Under the pieces are notes generated by a model. It saw only the letters and a list, made by a program, of their open reading frames with translations. It was not told the origin of the DNA and ran no database searches. A DNA stretch of 64,000 bases. It comes from an uncultured Alphaproteobacteria bacterium. GTDB taxonomy: Bacteria > Pseudomonadota > Alphaproteobacteria > Micavibrionales > UBA1664. Shown here one piece after another: positions 1 through 8,299 of this stretch. The stretch covers positions 331,470 through 395,469 of the forward strand of contig CALSUG010000005.1 of assembly GCA_943789475.1 (NCBI GenBank), written 5' to 3'. Each line of letters opens with the position of its first letter. Within the stretch, counting starts at the first letter, position 1. Position numbers and translations under genes: made by a program.

Positions 1-647
1 ACGATATTATGAATGATGCAATGAGCGCGGGCGTACACCGCATTTGGAAGGATAAGTTGGTTAAGCAAATAAATCCGCAACCGCATCACAAAATTTTGGA
101 TGTTGCCGGTGGTACAGGCGATATTGCTTTTCGCATGAATAAAGCCACAGGTGGCCAGGCTCATATCACGGTCAGCGATATTAACGAATCAATGTTGGCC
201 GTTGGACGTGACCGCGCATTTGACCATGGTATTGTTAAAAATATGGATTGGGTCCCTGCAAACGCCGAAAAATTACCATTTGAAGATAATGTCTTTGATA
301 TTTATACGATTGCATTTGGTCTGCGTAATGTCACACATATTGATAATGCTTTGGCCGAGGCTGCACGTGTTTTGAAATCTGGTGGTAAGTTCTATTGTAT
401 GGAATTTTCACATGTGGATAACCCGATTGTGAAACAAGCCTATGATTTGTATTCGGATCACCTAATCCCTCAAATGGGCAGTATGATTGCGGGCGATCGT
501 GAAAGTTATGAGTATCTTGTTGAATCTATTCGTAAATTTCCAAGACGTAAATTGTTGAAAGATCGCTTGATAGAGGCAGGATTTAAAACCGCGTCATATA
601 AAACAATGACATTTGGTGTTGTTGCCATTCACGAAGCTATAAATTAA
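1..647 (+). CDS. ubiE: UbiE/COQ5 quinone-biosynthesis C-methyltransferase, 5' truncated
   Basis: SAM-dependent methyltransferase that C-methylates the ring of the ubiquinone (or menaquinone) precursor. The frame is open to the window edge: the two codons before the first ATG (position 9) read D-I, giving 'DIMNDAMSAGVHRIWK', which is the family signature. The real start is therefore upstream and roughly 35 residues are missing. The SAM loop 'DVAGGTGD' and the second signature around 'GLRNV' are present, and the C terminus 'GVVAIHEA' is typical. In many Alphaproteobacteria ubiB follows ubiE and precedes coaBC; here an unrelated secreted protein takes that place. The assignment is firm; the choice between ubiquinone and menaquinone rests on the alphaproteobacterial context. 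Confidence 0.95.
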   Translation, partial: DIMNDAMSAGVHRIWKDKLVKQINPQPHHKILDVAGGTGDIAFRMNKATGGQAHITVSDINESMLAVGRDRAFDHGIVKNMDWVPANAEKLPFEDNVFDIYTIAFGLRNVTHIDNALAEAARVLKSGGKFYCMEFSHVDNPIVKQAYDLYSDHLIPQMGSMIAGDRESYEYLVESIRKFPRRKLLKDRLIEAGFKTASYKTMTFGVVAIHEAIN

Positions 648-670
648 TTCACATAAAATAAATATTTAGG

Positions 671-700
671 TTGCTTTTTTACCAAGTAATTTGATACAAC
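671..700 (+). promoter_or_regulatory. possible sigma70-type promoter of the Met/Glu-rich protein gene
   Basis: TTGCTT at 671-676 and TACAAC at 695-700 are separated by 18 bases. A good ribosome-binding site, GAAGGAG (723-729), lies 8 bases before the ATG at 738. The hexamers are imperfect, so this is a proposal only. Confidence 0.35.
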
Positions 701-722
701 ATTGCGGTAAAAAGAATTTTTT
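676..722 (+). terminator. possible intrinsic terminator after ubiE
   Basis: An 8-bp inverted repeat (TTTTTACC at 676-683, GGTAAAAA at 706-713) encloses a 22-base loop and is followed by six T residues (717-722). The loop is long, so the structure may be weak. It overlaps the putative promoter of the next gene. Confidence 0.4.
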
Positions 723-737
723 GAAGGAGAAAGAAAA

Positions 738-1547
738 ATGAAAAAACTAACACTACTAGCTACAACAGCGATCATGCTGTCCATTACGCCGGCAATGGCG
801 AACGAAAATCAGTCATGGATTGATACAATGACAACATCAGTTCAAAACTGGTGGGGTGGTAATGATCAAACAGCAGAAGTTGAAGCGTATTTGGACGAAG
901 TTACAATTGCGGTTCCCCCAATGACAGGCGAAGAAGCAGCACAAATTCAACCGGCTGCGGGTGATTACGTAGAAACGCTAGAAGATGAAATGTTAAATAA
1001 TGATGCACCTATTATGAATGCTCCTGGTTCAATTATGAATGATGAGCAATCATTTAACACGGATTTCACAAATGAAACTGTCACAGCATTCGAAGACACA
1101 ATGAGTGCAGAATCAATGGCTAACATTATGCCAGCCGCAGGCGATGCAGAAGAAGTAACGGATGAAGCAATTATTGTTGCAGAAGAAGAAGCGATGGATA
1201 CTGCATCTGAAACAATGGATGCAATGCAAGAAACTGCTGAGAATATGATGGATGAAATGGTTGAACCAGCGGTTGAAACTCAAGTTGAAGAAGTTATGGA
1301 AGCTCCAGTTGTTGCTGAAACTATGGAGAAAGCAATGGATGCACCACAAGAAATGACAATGGAAAAAGTTGAGGAAGTTATGACTGATGCTGTTGAACCA
1401 GCAGCAGGCGTTGAGACAATGACAGAGACTATGGCTGATGATGCAACAAACATGGTTGAGGAAACAATGGAAGAAGTTGCACCAATGGCTAATGATGCGA
1501 TGGATGCAGCACATGAAATGATGGATGACCACGGTCACGATCACTAA
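738..1547 (+). CDS. secreted acidic Met/Glu-rich low-complexity protein, function unknown
   Basis: I do not recognise a family. The 269-residue product begins with a clear Sec signal peptide (charged MKK, hydrophobic core, cleavage after 'TPAMA' near residue 21), so it should be periplasmic or exported. The mature part is strongly acidic, contains about 31 methionines in total, and from about residue 130 is built of loose helical repeats of the type 'ETMxxAM' and 'EEVME'. It ends in a His-rich tail, 'DDHGHDH'. The Met, Glu and His content would suit metal binding or an amphipathic surface helix, but that is inference. It stands alone as a single gene: own ribosome-binding site upstream, strong terminator downstream. 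It occupies the position where ubiB often sits. Confidence 0.8.
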   Translation: MKKLTLLATTAIMLSITPAMANENQSWIDTMTTSVQNWWGGNDQTAEVEAYLDEVTIAVPPMTGEEAAQIQPAAGDYVETLEDEMLNNDAPIMNAPGSIMNDEQSFNTDFTNETVTAFEDTMSAESMANIMPAAGDAEEVTDEAIIVAEEEAMDTASETMDAMQETAENMMDEMVEPAVETQVEEVMEAPVVAETMEKAMDAPQEMTMEKVEEVMTDAVEPAAGVETMTETMADDATNMVEETMEEVAPMANDAMDAAHEMMDDHGHDH

Positions 1548-1572
1548 AATTAATTTTATAAAATAATATTAC

Positions 1573-1608
1573 AAACCCCGTGCTTGCATAGTTCGGGGTT
1601 TTGTTTTT
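1573..1608 (+). terminator. intrinsic terminator after the Met/Glu-rich protein gene
   Basis: Perfect 8-bp stem AAACCCCG (1573-1580) / CGGGGTTT (1594-1601) with a 13-base loop, then TTGTTTTT. It overlaps the upstream TTG at 1601, which argues that coaBC starts at the ATG at 1622. Confidence 0.85.
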
Positions 1609-1621
1609 AAGTAGGATTCAT

Positions 1622-2839
1622 ATGAATTTAACACATAAAAAAATATTATTGATTATTAGTGGCGGTATCGCGGCGTACAAGTCACTGGATCTTATTCGTC
1701 AAATTAAAAAGGCAGGTGGCGATGTGCAATGCGTCTTAACGAAGGCGGGAGCTGAATTTGTTACACCTCTGTCCGTATCGGCATTGTCCGAGAATAAATG
1801 CTATATGGATTTGTGGGATTTAACCGATGAATCCGAAATGGGGCATATTCGTCTTTCACGCGAGGCTGATCTTGTTGTTGTTGCACCAGCAACCGCCAAT
1901 ATCATTGCAAAAATAACACATGGGATGGCCGATGATTTGGCAACGACAACATTACTTGCGACCAATAAGCCTGTCATGATTGCCCCCGCTATGAACCCAT
2001 GCATGTGGGGTAATCAAGCGACACAAGATAATATAAAAACATTACGCAAGCGTGGATTTACAATTCTTGATCCACAAATTGGTGAAATGGCATGTGGCGA
2101 AACAGGGCAAGGCCGTATGGTTGAACCTGATGATATTATGAATGCCATCAACGATTTCTTTTTTAAAGATAAACCGTTGGCCGGCAAACATGTACTTGTA
2201 ACCTCTGGCCCAACATTCGAACCAATTGATCCAGTACGTTTTATTGGAAACAGATCCAGCGGTAAACAGGGCCACGCAATTGCGTGTGCACTGCGTGATC
2301 AAGGGGCAAATGTGACATTGGTCAGTGGTCCAACCGCCCTACCCGATCCTAATGGTCTTAAAACCATTCACGTTGAAACCGCCGTTGAAATGATGAATGC
2401 ATGTCAGGGAAATTATGATATCGCGGTATGTGCGGCAGCAGTGGCCGATTATGGTGTTAAACATCATGATCAAAAACAGAAAAAATCAAATGGTGCGTTG
2501 GATATTGAACTCACCGAAAATCCAGATATTCTTCAAACCATTTCAACATCCAAAAACCGCCCATCTATCGTTATTGGTTTTGCCGCGGAAACGGAAAATT
2601 TGGTTCAACATGCAAAAGAAAAATTATTAAAAAAATCATGTGATGCGATTGTTGCCAACCAAGTCGGCAATAAAGACAACCCCGTGTTTGGCAGTGACAC
2701 GACATCGATATATTGGATTACAAAAACTGTGAATGAGGTGCATGAAAACCTTTCTAAATCGACTATGGCCGCTATATTAACGGATAAGATTATAGAAATG
2801 ATGAGCGATAAGGCTCAGGAAAAGGATAAAGTCGCATGA
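1622..2839 (+). CDS. coaBC: bifunctional phosphopantothenoylcysteine decarboxylase / phosphopantothenate-cysteine ligase
   Basis: Catalyses two steps of coenzyme A synthesis: ligation of cysteine to 4'-phosphopantothenate (CoaB, C-terminal) and decarboxylation to phosphopantetheine (CoaC, N-terminal flavoprotein). The 405 residues are the usual length. The N-terminal flavin fold opens with '[14 protein letters not shown]', 'APAMNPCMW' is the substrate-binding PXMNXXMW motif, and 'GETGQGRM' covers the conserved Cys clamp. The CoaB half starts near '[18 protein letters not shown]' and has 'NRSSGKQG'. ATG 1622 is chosen over the in-frame TTG at 1601 because the latter lies in the preceding terminator and a GTAGGA ribosome site precedes 1622. 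The stop overlaps the dut start (ATGA), so the two are translationally coupled. Confidence 0.96.
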   Translation: MNLTHKKILLIISGGIAAYKSLDLIRQIKKAGGDVQCVLTKAGAEFVTPLSVSALSENKCYMDLWDLTDESEMGHIRLSREADLVVVAPATANIIAKITHGMADDLATTTLLATNKPVMIAPAMNPCMWGNQATQDNIKTLRKRGFTILDPQIGEMACGETGQGRMVEPDDIMNAINDFFFKDKPLAGKHVLVTSGPTFEPIDPVRFIGNRSSGKQGHAIACALRDQGANVTLVSGPTALPDPNGLKTIHVETAVEMMNACQGNYDIAVCAAAVADYGVKHHDQKQKKSNGALDIELTENPDILQTISTSKNRPSIVIGFAAETENLVQHAKEKLLKKSCDAIVANQVGNKDNPVFGSDTTSIYWITKTVNEVHENLSKSTMAAILTDKIIEMMSDKAQEKDKVA

Positions 2840-3288
2840 GTGATGTAAACGTAGCTCTCAAAGTATTAGACCACGCGGTTGGATTACAATTGCCAACATA
2901 CGCAACCGAACAATCTGCAGGCATGGATTTAACCGCGGCATTGGAAGAAGCATTCGATTTAGAACCCGGAATGCGTACACTTGTCCCCACGGGGCTGTCC
3001 ATGGCGTTGCCAATTGGGTTTGAGGCGCAAGTTCGTCCACGTTCTGGCCTTGCGCTTAAACACGGTGTAACTGTTTTAAACACACCTGGCACAATTGATG
3101 CCGATTATCGTGGTGAAATCAAAGTGATCCTTGCCAATTTAGGGACAGAGGTCGTGACAATAGAGCGTGGAATGCGTATCGCACAAATGGTCATCGCAAA
3201 ACATGAACATGTCGCATGGTCTGTTGTTGAAGATTTGGATGATACAGAACGTGGCGCAGGTGGTTTTGGTTCAACAGGAACGAATTAA
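2836..3288 (+). CDS. dut: dUTP diphosphatase (dUTPase)
   Basis: Trimeric dUTPase that hydrolyses dUTP to dUMP and pyrophosphate, keeping uracil out of DNA and supplying dUMP for dTMP synthesis. All five motifs are present in 150 residues: 'AGMDLTA' (I), 'RPRSGLA' (II), '[11 protein letters not shown]' (III, catalytic Asp), 'RIAQMVI' (IV) and the glycine-rich C-terminal '[10 protein letters not shown]' (V) that closes over the active site. The ATG overlaps the coaBC stop by 4 bases; mutS begins 3 bases after the stop. The coaBC-dut pair is a common bacterial arrangement and mutS is probably cotranscribed. Confidence 0.97.
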   Translation: MSDVNVALKVLDHAVGLQLPTYATEQSAGMDLTAALEEAFDLEPGMRTLVPTGLSMALPIGFEAQVRPRSGLALKHGVTVLNTPGTIDADYRGEIKVILANLGTEVVTIERGMRIAQMVIAKHEHVAWSVVEDLDDTERGAGGFGSTGTN

Positions 3289-3291
3289 ATC

Positions 3292-6003
3292 GTGACAAAA
3301 GCCGCCGAAAAACAACCTCCAAAACTTACCCCTATGATGACGCAATATATGGCGATTAAGGATGCGCATCCTGACGCCTTATTATTTTATCGTATGGGTG
3401 ATTTTTACGAGATGTTTTTTGATGATGCCGTTACCGCGTCAAAGGTGTTGGACATTGCCCTAACCAAACGTGGAAAAAGTGATGATACCGACATCCCCAT
3501 GTGTGGTGTGCCATGGCATAGCCACGAAAGTTATCTTGCACGCCTAATCAAGGCCGGACATCGCGTTGCAATTTGTGATCAAACCGAAACACCGGACGAG
3601 GCCAAGGCGCGTGTTAAAAGCCAAGGGTTGCCTGCATCAAAGGCATTGGTTAACCGTGATGTTGTACGCATCGTCACCGCGGGTACAATTACCGAAGACC
3701 ATTTGTTAGAGGCCAATAGTGCAAATTATCTTGCTTGCTTAACACAAAAAGGATCAAAATTTGGGATCAGCTGGCTTGATTTATCAACAGGTGAATTTTA
3801 TGCGCAATCAACTGATGAAAAATCATTGGGTGGTGTGTTGGAACGTATTCGCCCTAATGAAATATTGGTGTCCGATGCCGTTATCCAAAATCCAAACCTG
3901 TTTGAAATATTTATGCCGTGGGACAAGGCAATCACGTGTCAGGGGAACAGTTTGTTCGAGGCGCAAAACGCACAAAGTCACCTACGCACATTATTTAATA
4001 TCGAAGATTTAGATGTCTTTGGATCGTTTGAAACGCACGCGTTAACCGCCGCGGGTGCATTGATTGATTATGCAACGCGTACGCAAAAAGGTGAATTACC
4101 ACATATTCGCCCTCTTCAATCCGTTATGAACGGCGATGTCATGGAAATTGACGCGGCAACGCGTCGTAATCTTGAAATCACATCCACCTTAACGGGAGAG
4201 AAAAAAGGATCTCTATTGTCCGTCATTGACCGTACGGTTACAGCCGCGGGTGGGCGCGCATTATCATCACGCCTGTCATCACCATCGACAAATATTGATG
4301 AAATCAATGGTCGCCTTGGCATGATTGATTGTTTGTATAATCATCAAGATATTCAGGAAGATTTATCCAATACTTTAAAACAAGTTCCCGATATGGAACG
4401 TGCCTTGTCTCGCCTGACCGTTGGGCGCGGTGGCCCACGTGATTTGAACGCCGTTAAAATTGGATTACAACAAGCCGAAGCCATTCGTGGCACGTTATTG
4501 GCGCATAAAAACACGTTAGAACCGTTGAGTGATGTTTCCCAGAATTTAGTGTTTAATCATGATGAAACGAACCTGTTGGACCGATTAAACCGTGCGCTTA
4601 ATGATGAATTGCCGTTCCTTGCGCGTGATGGTGGTTTTATCGCCACGGGGTACGCCCCTCATTTGGATGAACAACGTGCGCTTCGCACAGATAGCAAACA
4701 AATCATGGCGACGATGCAGGCCGATTATGCGAACAAGACAGGTGTTTCAACCCTGAAAATCACGCATAATAACGTACTTGGCTATTTCATTGAGGTTACG
4801 GCCAAACATGCGGATAAATTGATGGTACACGGCAATGATAATGATGCCTTGGCATCGGATAATCCATTTGTGCATCGTCAGACATTGGCCAATGTTGTTC
4901 GTTTTACAACACCTGAATTATCGACATTAGAAAGTAAAATTGCAAAGGCATCTGACACCGCGCAAGCCATCGAAATGGAAATTTTCAATCAATTGGTCGC
5001 CGACGTGTCGGGTCTTGTTGATGGTATTGTCACAAAGGCATTGGCATTGGCCAATTTAGACGTCGCGTGTTCAATGACCGTGTTGGCGGTTGAAAACCAT
5101 TATACGCGTCCAACTCTGACTGCCGATTACGAATTTGACATCGTTGATGGTCGTCACCCCGTTGTTGAACATGCATTAACTAAGGAACATAAATCATTTG
5201 CACCCAATAATTGTGCATTGGAAAATGTGGATCAATTATGGCTTCTCACGGGTCCAAACATGGCTGGTAAATCAACATTCCTACGTCAAAATGCGTTGAT
5301 TACGATCATGGCACAATGTGGGTCATATGTACCGGCCAAACGCGCAACCATTGGTGTTGTTGATAAAGTGTTCAGCCGTGTTGGCGCATCCGATGATTTG
5401 GCACGTGGGCGATCAACCTTTATGGTGGAAATGGTCGAAACCGCCGCAATCCTTAATCAATCGACCCAGCGTTCATTGGTGATTTTGGATGAAATTGGCC
5501 GTGGAACGGCAACATTTGATGGATTATCCATTGCGTGGGCAACATTAGAATTTTTACATGATAAAATTAAATGCCGTGGGTTGTTTGCCACCCATTATCA
5601 TGAATTAACACGCTTGACGACAACATTGGATCGATTGTCCCCTCACGCCATGGCGGTGAAGGAATGGAAAGGCGAAATCGTCTTTTTACACGAGGTGATA
5701 AAGGGCGCGGCCGATCAATCATATGGTGTGCATGTGGCAAAATTGGCGGGTATTCCTGCTCCCGTTATCAAACGTTCACGTCAGGTTTTAGATTTATTAC
5801 AAGCATCCGAAACATCGGGCGCATTGGCAAAATTAGCTGATGACTTACCATTATTTTCATCCGTTGTTGAAAGTGCGGATAACGAGGTCGCGGTTGAGGC
5901 GGATAATCAATTACGTGATGCGGTTGATGCTATCGATCCCGATGCCCTTACCCCGCGCGAGGCACTGGATTTGATTTATCAATTGAAGAGCGTTCTAAAA
6001 TAG
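3292..6003 (+). CDS. mutS: DNA mismatch repair protein MutS
   Basis: Recognises mismatches and small loops and starts methyl- or nick-directed repair through MutL. The 903 residues begin at GTG, 3 bases after the dut stop. The mismatch-reading Phe-X-Glu motif is F38-Y39-E40 in 'MGDFYEMFFDDA'. Connector, lever and clamp domains fill the middle. The ABC-type ATPase at the C terminus has Walker A 'GPNMAGKST' near residue 654, Walker B 'LVILDEIGRGTATFDG' and the 'ATHYHEL' His switch. The tail after about residue 840 is acidic and ends in the conserved 'PREALDLIYQLK'. The last 56 bases overlap the 3' end of a convergent gene on the other strand. Confidence 0.98.
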   Translation: MTKAAEKQPPKLTPMMTQYMAIKDAHPDALLFYRMGDFYEMFFDDAVTASKVLDIALTKRGKSDDTDIPMCGVPWHSHESYLARLIKAGHRVAICDQTETPDEAKARVKSQGLPASKALVNRDVVRIVTAGTITEDHLLEANSANYLACLTQKGSKFGISWLDLSTGEFYAQSTDEKSLGGVLERIRPNEILVSDAVIQNPNLFEIFMPWDKAITCQGNSLFEAQNAQSHLRTLFNIEDLDVFGSFETHALTAAGALIDYATRTQKGELPHIRPLQSVMNGDVMEIDAATRRNLEITSTLTGEKKGSLLSVIDRTVTAAGGRALSSRLSSPSTNIDEINGRLGMIDCLYNHQDIQEDLSNTLKQVPDMERALSRLTVGRGGPRDLNAVKIGLQQAEAIRGTLLAHKNTLEPLSDVSQNLVFNHDETNLLDRLNRALNDELPFLARDGGFIATGYAPHLDEQRALRTDSKQIMATMQADYANKTGVSTLKITHNNVLGYFIEVTAKHADKLMVHGNDNDALASDNPFVHRQTLANVVRFTTPELSTLESKIAKASDTAQAIEMEIFNQLVADVSGLVDGIVTKALALANLDVACSMTVLAVENHYTRPTLTADYEFDIVDGRHPVVEHALTKEHKSFAPNNCALENVDQLWLLTGPNMAGKSTFLRQNALITIMAQCGSYVPAKRATIGVVDKVFSRVGASDDLARGRSTFMVEMVETAAILNQSTQRSLVILDEIGRGTATFDGLSIAWATLEFLHDKIKCRGLFATHYHELTRLTTTLDRLSPHAMAVKEWKGEIVFLHEVIKGAADQSYGVHVAKLAGIPAPVIKRSRQVLDLLQASETSGALAKLADDLPLFSSVVESADNEVAVEADNQLRDAVDAIDPDALTPREALDLIYQLKSVLK

Positions 6004-6733
6004 GTCTAGCGGCATTAGTCATATAATAATCGGCCATACCGTGACTTGCCCCAAACCCTAATCTATTACCTTCTAAGAACTGCGCTATTTGTTTTTTTGT
6101 GTCGTGTACTTCAAATCCAAATGCATTTGGGCACTTGTCTTGTATAGGCAATCTCAACCCATTTTCGTTATGGTGGAAAAGTGCCGCGCCCATATATTGA
6201 GTAAAAATTTCAAATAATAAATCACCGTGTAGTGTACTTTCAAAACCGTCTATTGTTTTTTGAGATTCAGCATGAGGTCTGATTAAATCATCTCCCAATA
6301 AGTGATCTCTGAGTACTCTGTAATCATAGCACAAGGTGTTTAAATAGGTGTGCGCGTCCAAATCGGATATGCCTTTTGTCTTCATCCAATCTTTTTTTGC
6401 GTGTTTTAGAAAATTTGCCTTTGGGTGTATATCTGCTATCAAAGGATCCCGTTCGCCATCCGGACGGCGGTGTGTAATTAATCCTGTTCTTTTTCGCGGA
6501 TATGCCGCGTGATAGTTATTAAAAATATCATGTAATATTTGACTTGCGGCGTGAACGTTATTCAACACTGCCAAATGATGTGCGCCATGAAAAAAAGAAA
6601 CGATTGCCTCGCTACTTAATATACTGGCTATTTGAAATTTATCATATTGATCAACATCGTATCTCATTGCATGATTTTGTAACATTGATGCGTTAGAATA
6701 TGCAAATATAAAATATGTGCGTGTTTCGAGCAT
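5948..6733 (-). CDS. hypothetical His-rich cytoplasmic protein
   Basis: No family recognised. The 261 residues show no signal peptide or membrane helix and are unusually rich in His, Asp and Tyr, with clusters such as 'FFHGAHHLAVL', 'HRRPDGERDP' and 'GASHGMADYYMTN'. Those could hold metal or be catalytic, but no known signature fits. The start is uncertain: no convincing ribosome-binding site precedes the ATG at 6733, and further in-frame ATGs occur at residues 17 and 23. The last 19 codons or so run antisense to the end of mutS. It is a lone gene between mutS and rimO, with a copy of the 84-bp inverted-repeat element just upstream, which suggests an accessory gene. Confidence 0.7.
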   Translation of the reverse strand: MLETRTYFIFAYSNASMLQNHAMRYDVDQYDKFQIASILSSEAIVSFFHGAHHLAVLNNVHAASQILHDIFNNYHAAYPRKRTGLITHRRPDGERDPLIADIHPKANFLKHAKKDWMKTKGISDLDAHTYLNTLCYDYRVLRDHLLGDDLIRPHAESQKTIDGFESTLHGDLLFEIFTQYMGAALFHHNENGLRLPIQDKCPNAFGFEVHDTKKQIAQFLEGNRLGFGASHGMADYYMTNAARPILERSSIDKSNPVPRAG

Positions 6734-6783
6734 TTTAAGTTATAATCATTCTATCAACGCTACAAATAGGTTGATTGCTAAAA

Positions 6784-6867
6784 ACAAAAAAGCTAAGTCG
6801 TTTAAGTCTGAATGAGTAATATCAATAAGTTAGATGTCTCTATTTAAACTTAACCGACTTAAATAAG
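6784..6867. repeat. 84-bp inverted-repeat element, copy 1
   Basis: The 26 bases starting AACAAAAAAGCTAAGTCG and the 25 bases ending CCGACTTAAATAA are identical to the reverse complement of 38604-38687. Between them lie one mismatch, GAAT in both copies, and a 28-base core of the same length but mostly different sequence. The arms are imperfect inverted repeats (TAAGTCG-N-TTAAGT on each side), so a single strand can fold into a hairpin of about 20 bp. It lies in the 186-base gap between the divergent genes at 6733 and 6920. See copy 2. Confidence 0.85.
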
Positions 6868-6919
6868 TTTAAATTAAAAAAATCGTGAAATTTATAACCA
6901 CCCGTGGTAGAACACGCGC

Positions 6920-8251
6920 ATGAACACACAAAAACAACCAAAAGTCGGAATCGTTTCACTTGGATGCCCAAAGGCATTGGTGGATTCAGAACGCATTATC
7001 ACTAAACTTCGCGCCGATGGGTACGCCATGTCGCCCGATTATGCCGATGCGGATGTTGTTGTTGTCAACACGTGCGGATTTTTGGATAGTGCTCGTGATG
7101 AAAGTTTGGACGCGATTGGCGAGGCCATGAACGAAAATGGTAAAGTCCTTGTCACAGGATGCATGGGGGCAACACCTGAACTCATCCGTGATAAATTCCC
7201 TGATGTTTTGGGAATTACAGGGCCACAACAATATGAAGCGGTGGTAAGCGCCGTGCACGAACACGCCCCGATTGAAAAGAATAAATTTGTGGATTTGGTG
7301 CCCGAAGCTGGTATCAAATTAACCCCTCGCCATTATGCGTATTTAAAAATATCCGAAGGGTGTAACAACCGCTGTTCATTTTGTATTATTCCACAATTGC
7401 GTGGTGATTTGGTTTCACGACCACTGGGCGATGTCATGGGTGAGGCAGAGCGCCTTGTGAATTCTGGTGTTAAAGAACTACTTGTGATTTCACAAGACAC
7501 ATCTGCCTATGGACAGGATATTAAATATGCGGAAAGCCGTTGGAGAGATAAAGAATACCGCACAAAATTTTATGATTTATGCGATGCCATGGGTGATTTG
7601 GACGCGTGGGTGCGGATGCATTATGTGTACCCCTACCCTCATGTAGATGACGTTATTCCAATGATGGAACAAGGTAAAATTTTACCTTACCTTGATATTC
7701 CTTTCCAACATGCATCCCCCGCTGTTCTTCGCAATATGAAACGCCCTGGGAAAATTGAAAAAACGGCTGCGCGTATTCATAAATGGCGTGAAATGTGTCC
7801 TGACATCACACTGCGTTCCACATTCATTGTTGGTTTTCCTGGGGAAACAGAAGATGATTTCAAAATGTTGATGGATTGGTTGGACGAGGTCCAACTGGAT
7901 CGTGTCGGATGTTTCCAATATGAACCTGTGACTGGTGCGCCAAGTAATGATATTGAAAATCACATTCCCGATGATGTTAAAGAAGAACGCTGGCACGCTT
8001 TCATGGCAAAACAACAAGAAATTTCCGAAGCAAAAATGCAAAAGAAAATTGGATCAACGCAAGATTGTATTATTGATGGTGTCACCGATGATGGTGAAAC
8101 GATTATTGCACGGTCAAAGGCCGATGCGCCGGAAATCGATGGTAATGTTTTTATTCACCACTGTACGCGTCCTGTGACTGCAGGTGATATTGTTCCTGTT
8201 AAAATCACTGATGCAGATGAATATGACCTTTATGGTGAAGTGAATACATAG
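6920..8251 (+). CDS. rimO: ribosomal protein uS12 methylthiotransferase RimO
   Basis: Radical-SAM enzyme that adds a methylthio group to the beta carbon of an aspartate in ribosomal protein uS12. The 443 residues show the N-terminal UPF0004 domain with three cluster-ligand cysteines ('[12 protein letters not shown]', 'VNTCGF', 'TGCMGA'), the radical-SAM motif '[11 protein letters not shown]' (CX3CX2C) near residue 150, and a C-terminal TRAM domain from about residue 375. '[10 protein letters not shown]' is RimO-specific and separates it from MiaB. No strong ribosome-binding site is visible. The gene is monocistronic, with a hairpin after it. Confidence 0.96.
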   Translation: MNTQKQPKVGIVSLGCPKALVDSERIITKLRADGYAMSPDYADADVVVVNTCGFLDSARDESLDAIGEAMNENGKVLVTGCMGATPELIRDKFPDVLGITGPQQYEAVVSAVHEHAPIEKNKFVDLVPEAGIKLTPRHYAYLKISEGCNNRCSFCIIPQLRGDLVSRPLGDVMGEAERLVNSGVKELLVISQDTSAYGQDIKYAESRWRDKEYRTKFYDLCDAMGDLDAWVRMHYVYPYPHVDDVIPMMEQGKILPYLDIPFQHASPAVLRNMKRPGKIEKTAARIHKWREMCPDITLRSTFIVGFPGETEDDFKMLMDWLDEVQLDRVGCFQYEPVTGAPSNDIENHIPDDVKEERWHAFMAKQQEISEAKMQKKIGSTQDCIIDGVTDDGETIIARSKADAPEIDGNVFIHHCTRPVTAGDIVPVKITDADEYDLYGEVNT

Positions 8252-8264
8252 TTGTTCTGACTAG

Positions 8265-8294
8265 ATCATACTTTTGTATTAAGGTATGATTTTT
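8265..8294 (+). terminator. possible terminator after rimO
   Basis: 7-bp perfect stem ATCATAC (8265-8271) / GTATGAT (8284-8290) with a 12-base loop and TTTT after it. It ends only 6 bases before the next start codon at 8300, so it may also shield that gene's ribosome site. Confidence 0.5.
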
Positions 8295-8299
8295 AGGCT

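Noticed and set aside
1113-1544. 143-residue Cys/His-rich frame on the minus strand opposite the Met/Glu-rich gene
   Set aside because: It is the mirror of the ATG/GAA-rich codons of the real gene (CAT = His, TTC = Phe) and has no ribosome site or independent support.
1601-1621. TTG at 1601 as the coaBC start
   Set aside because: It lies in the T tract of the preceding terminator; ATG 1622 has a ribosome site and gives the family N terminus.
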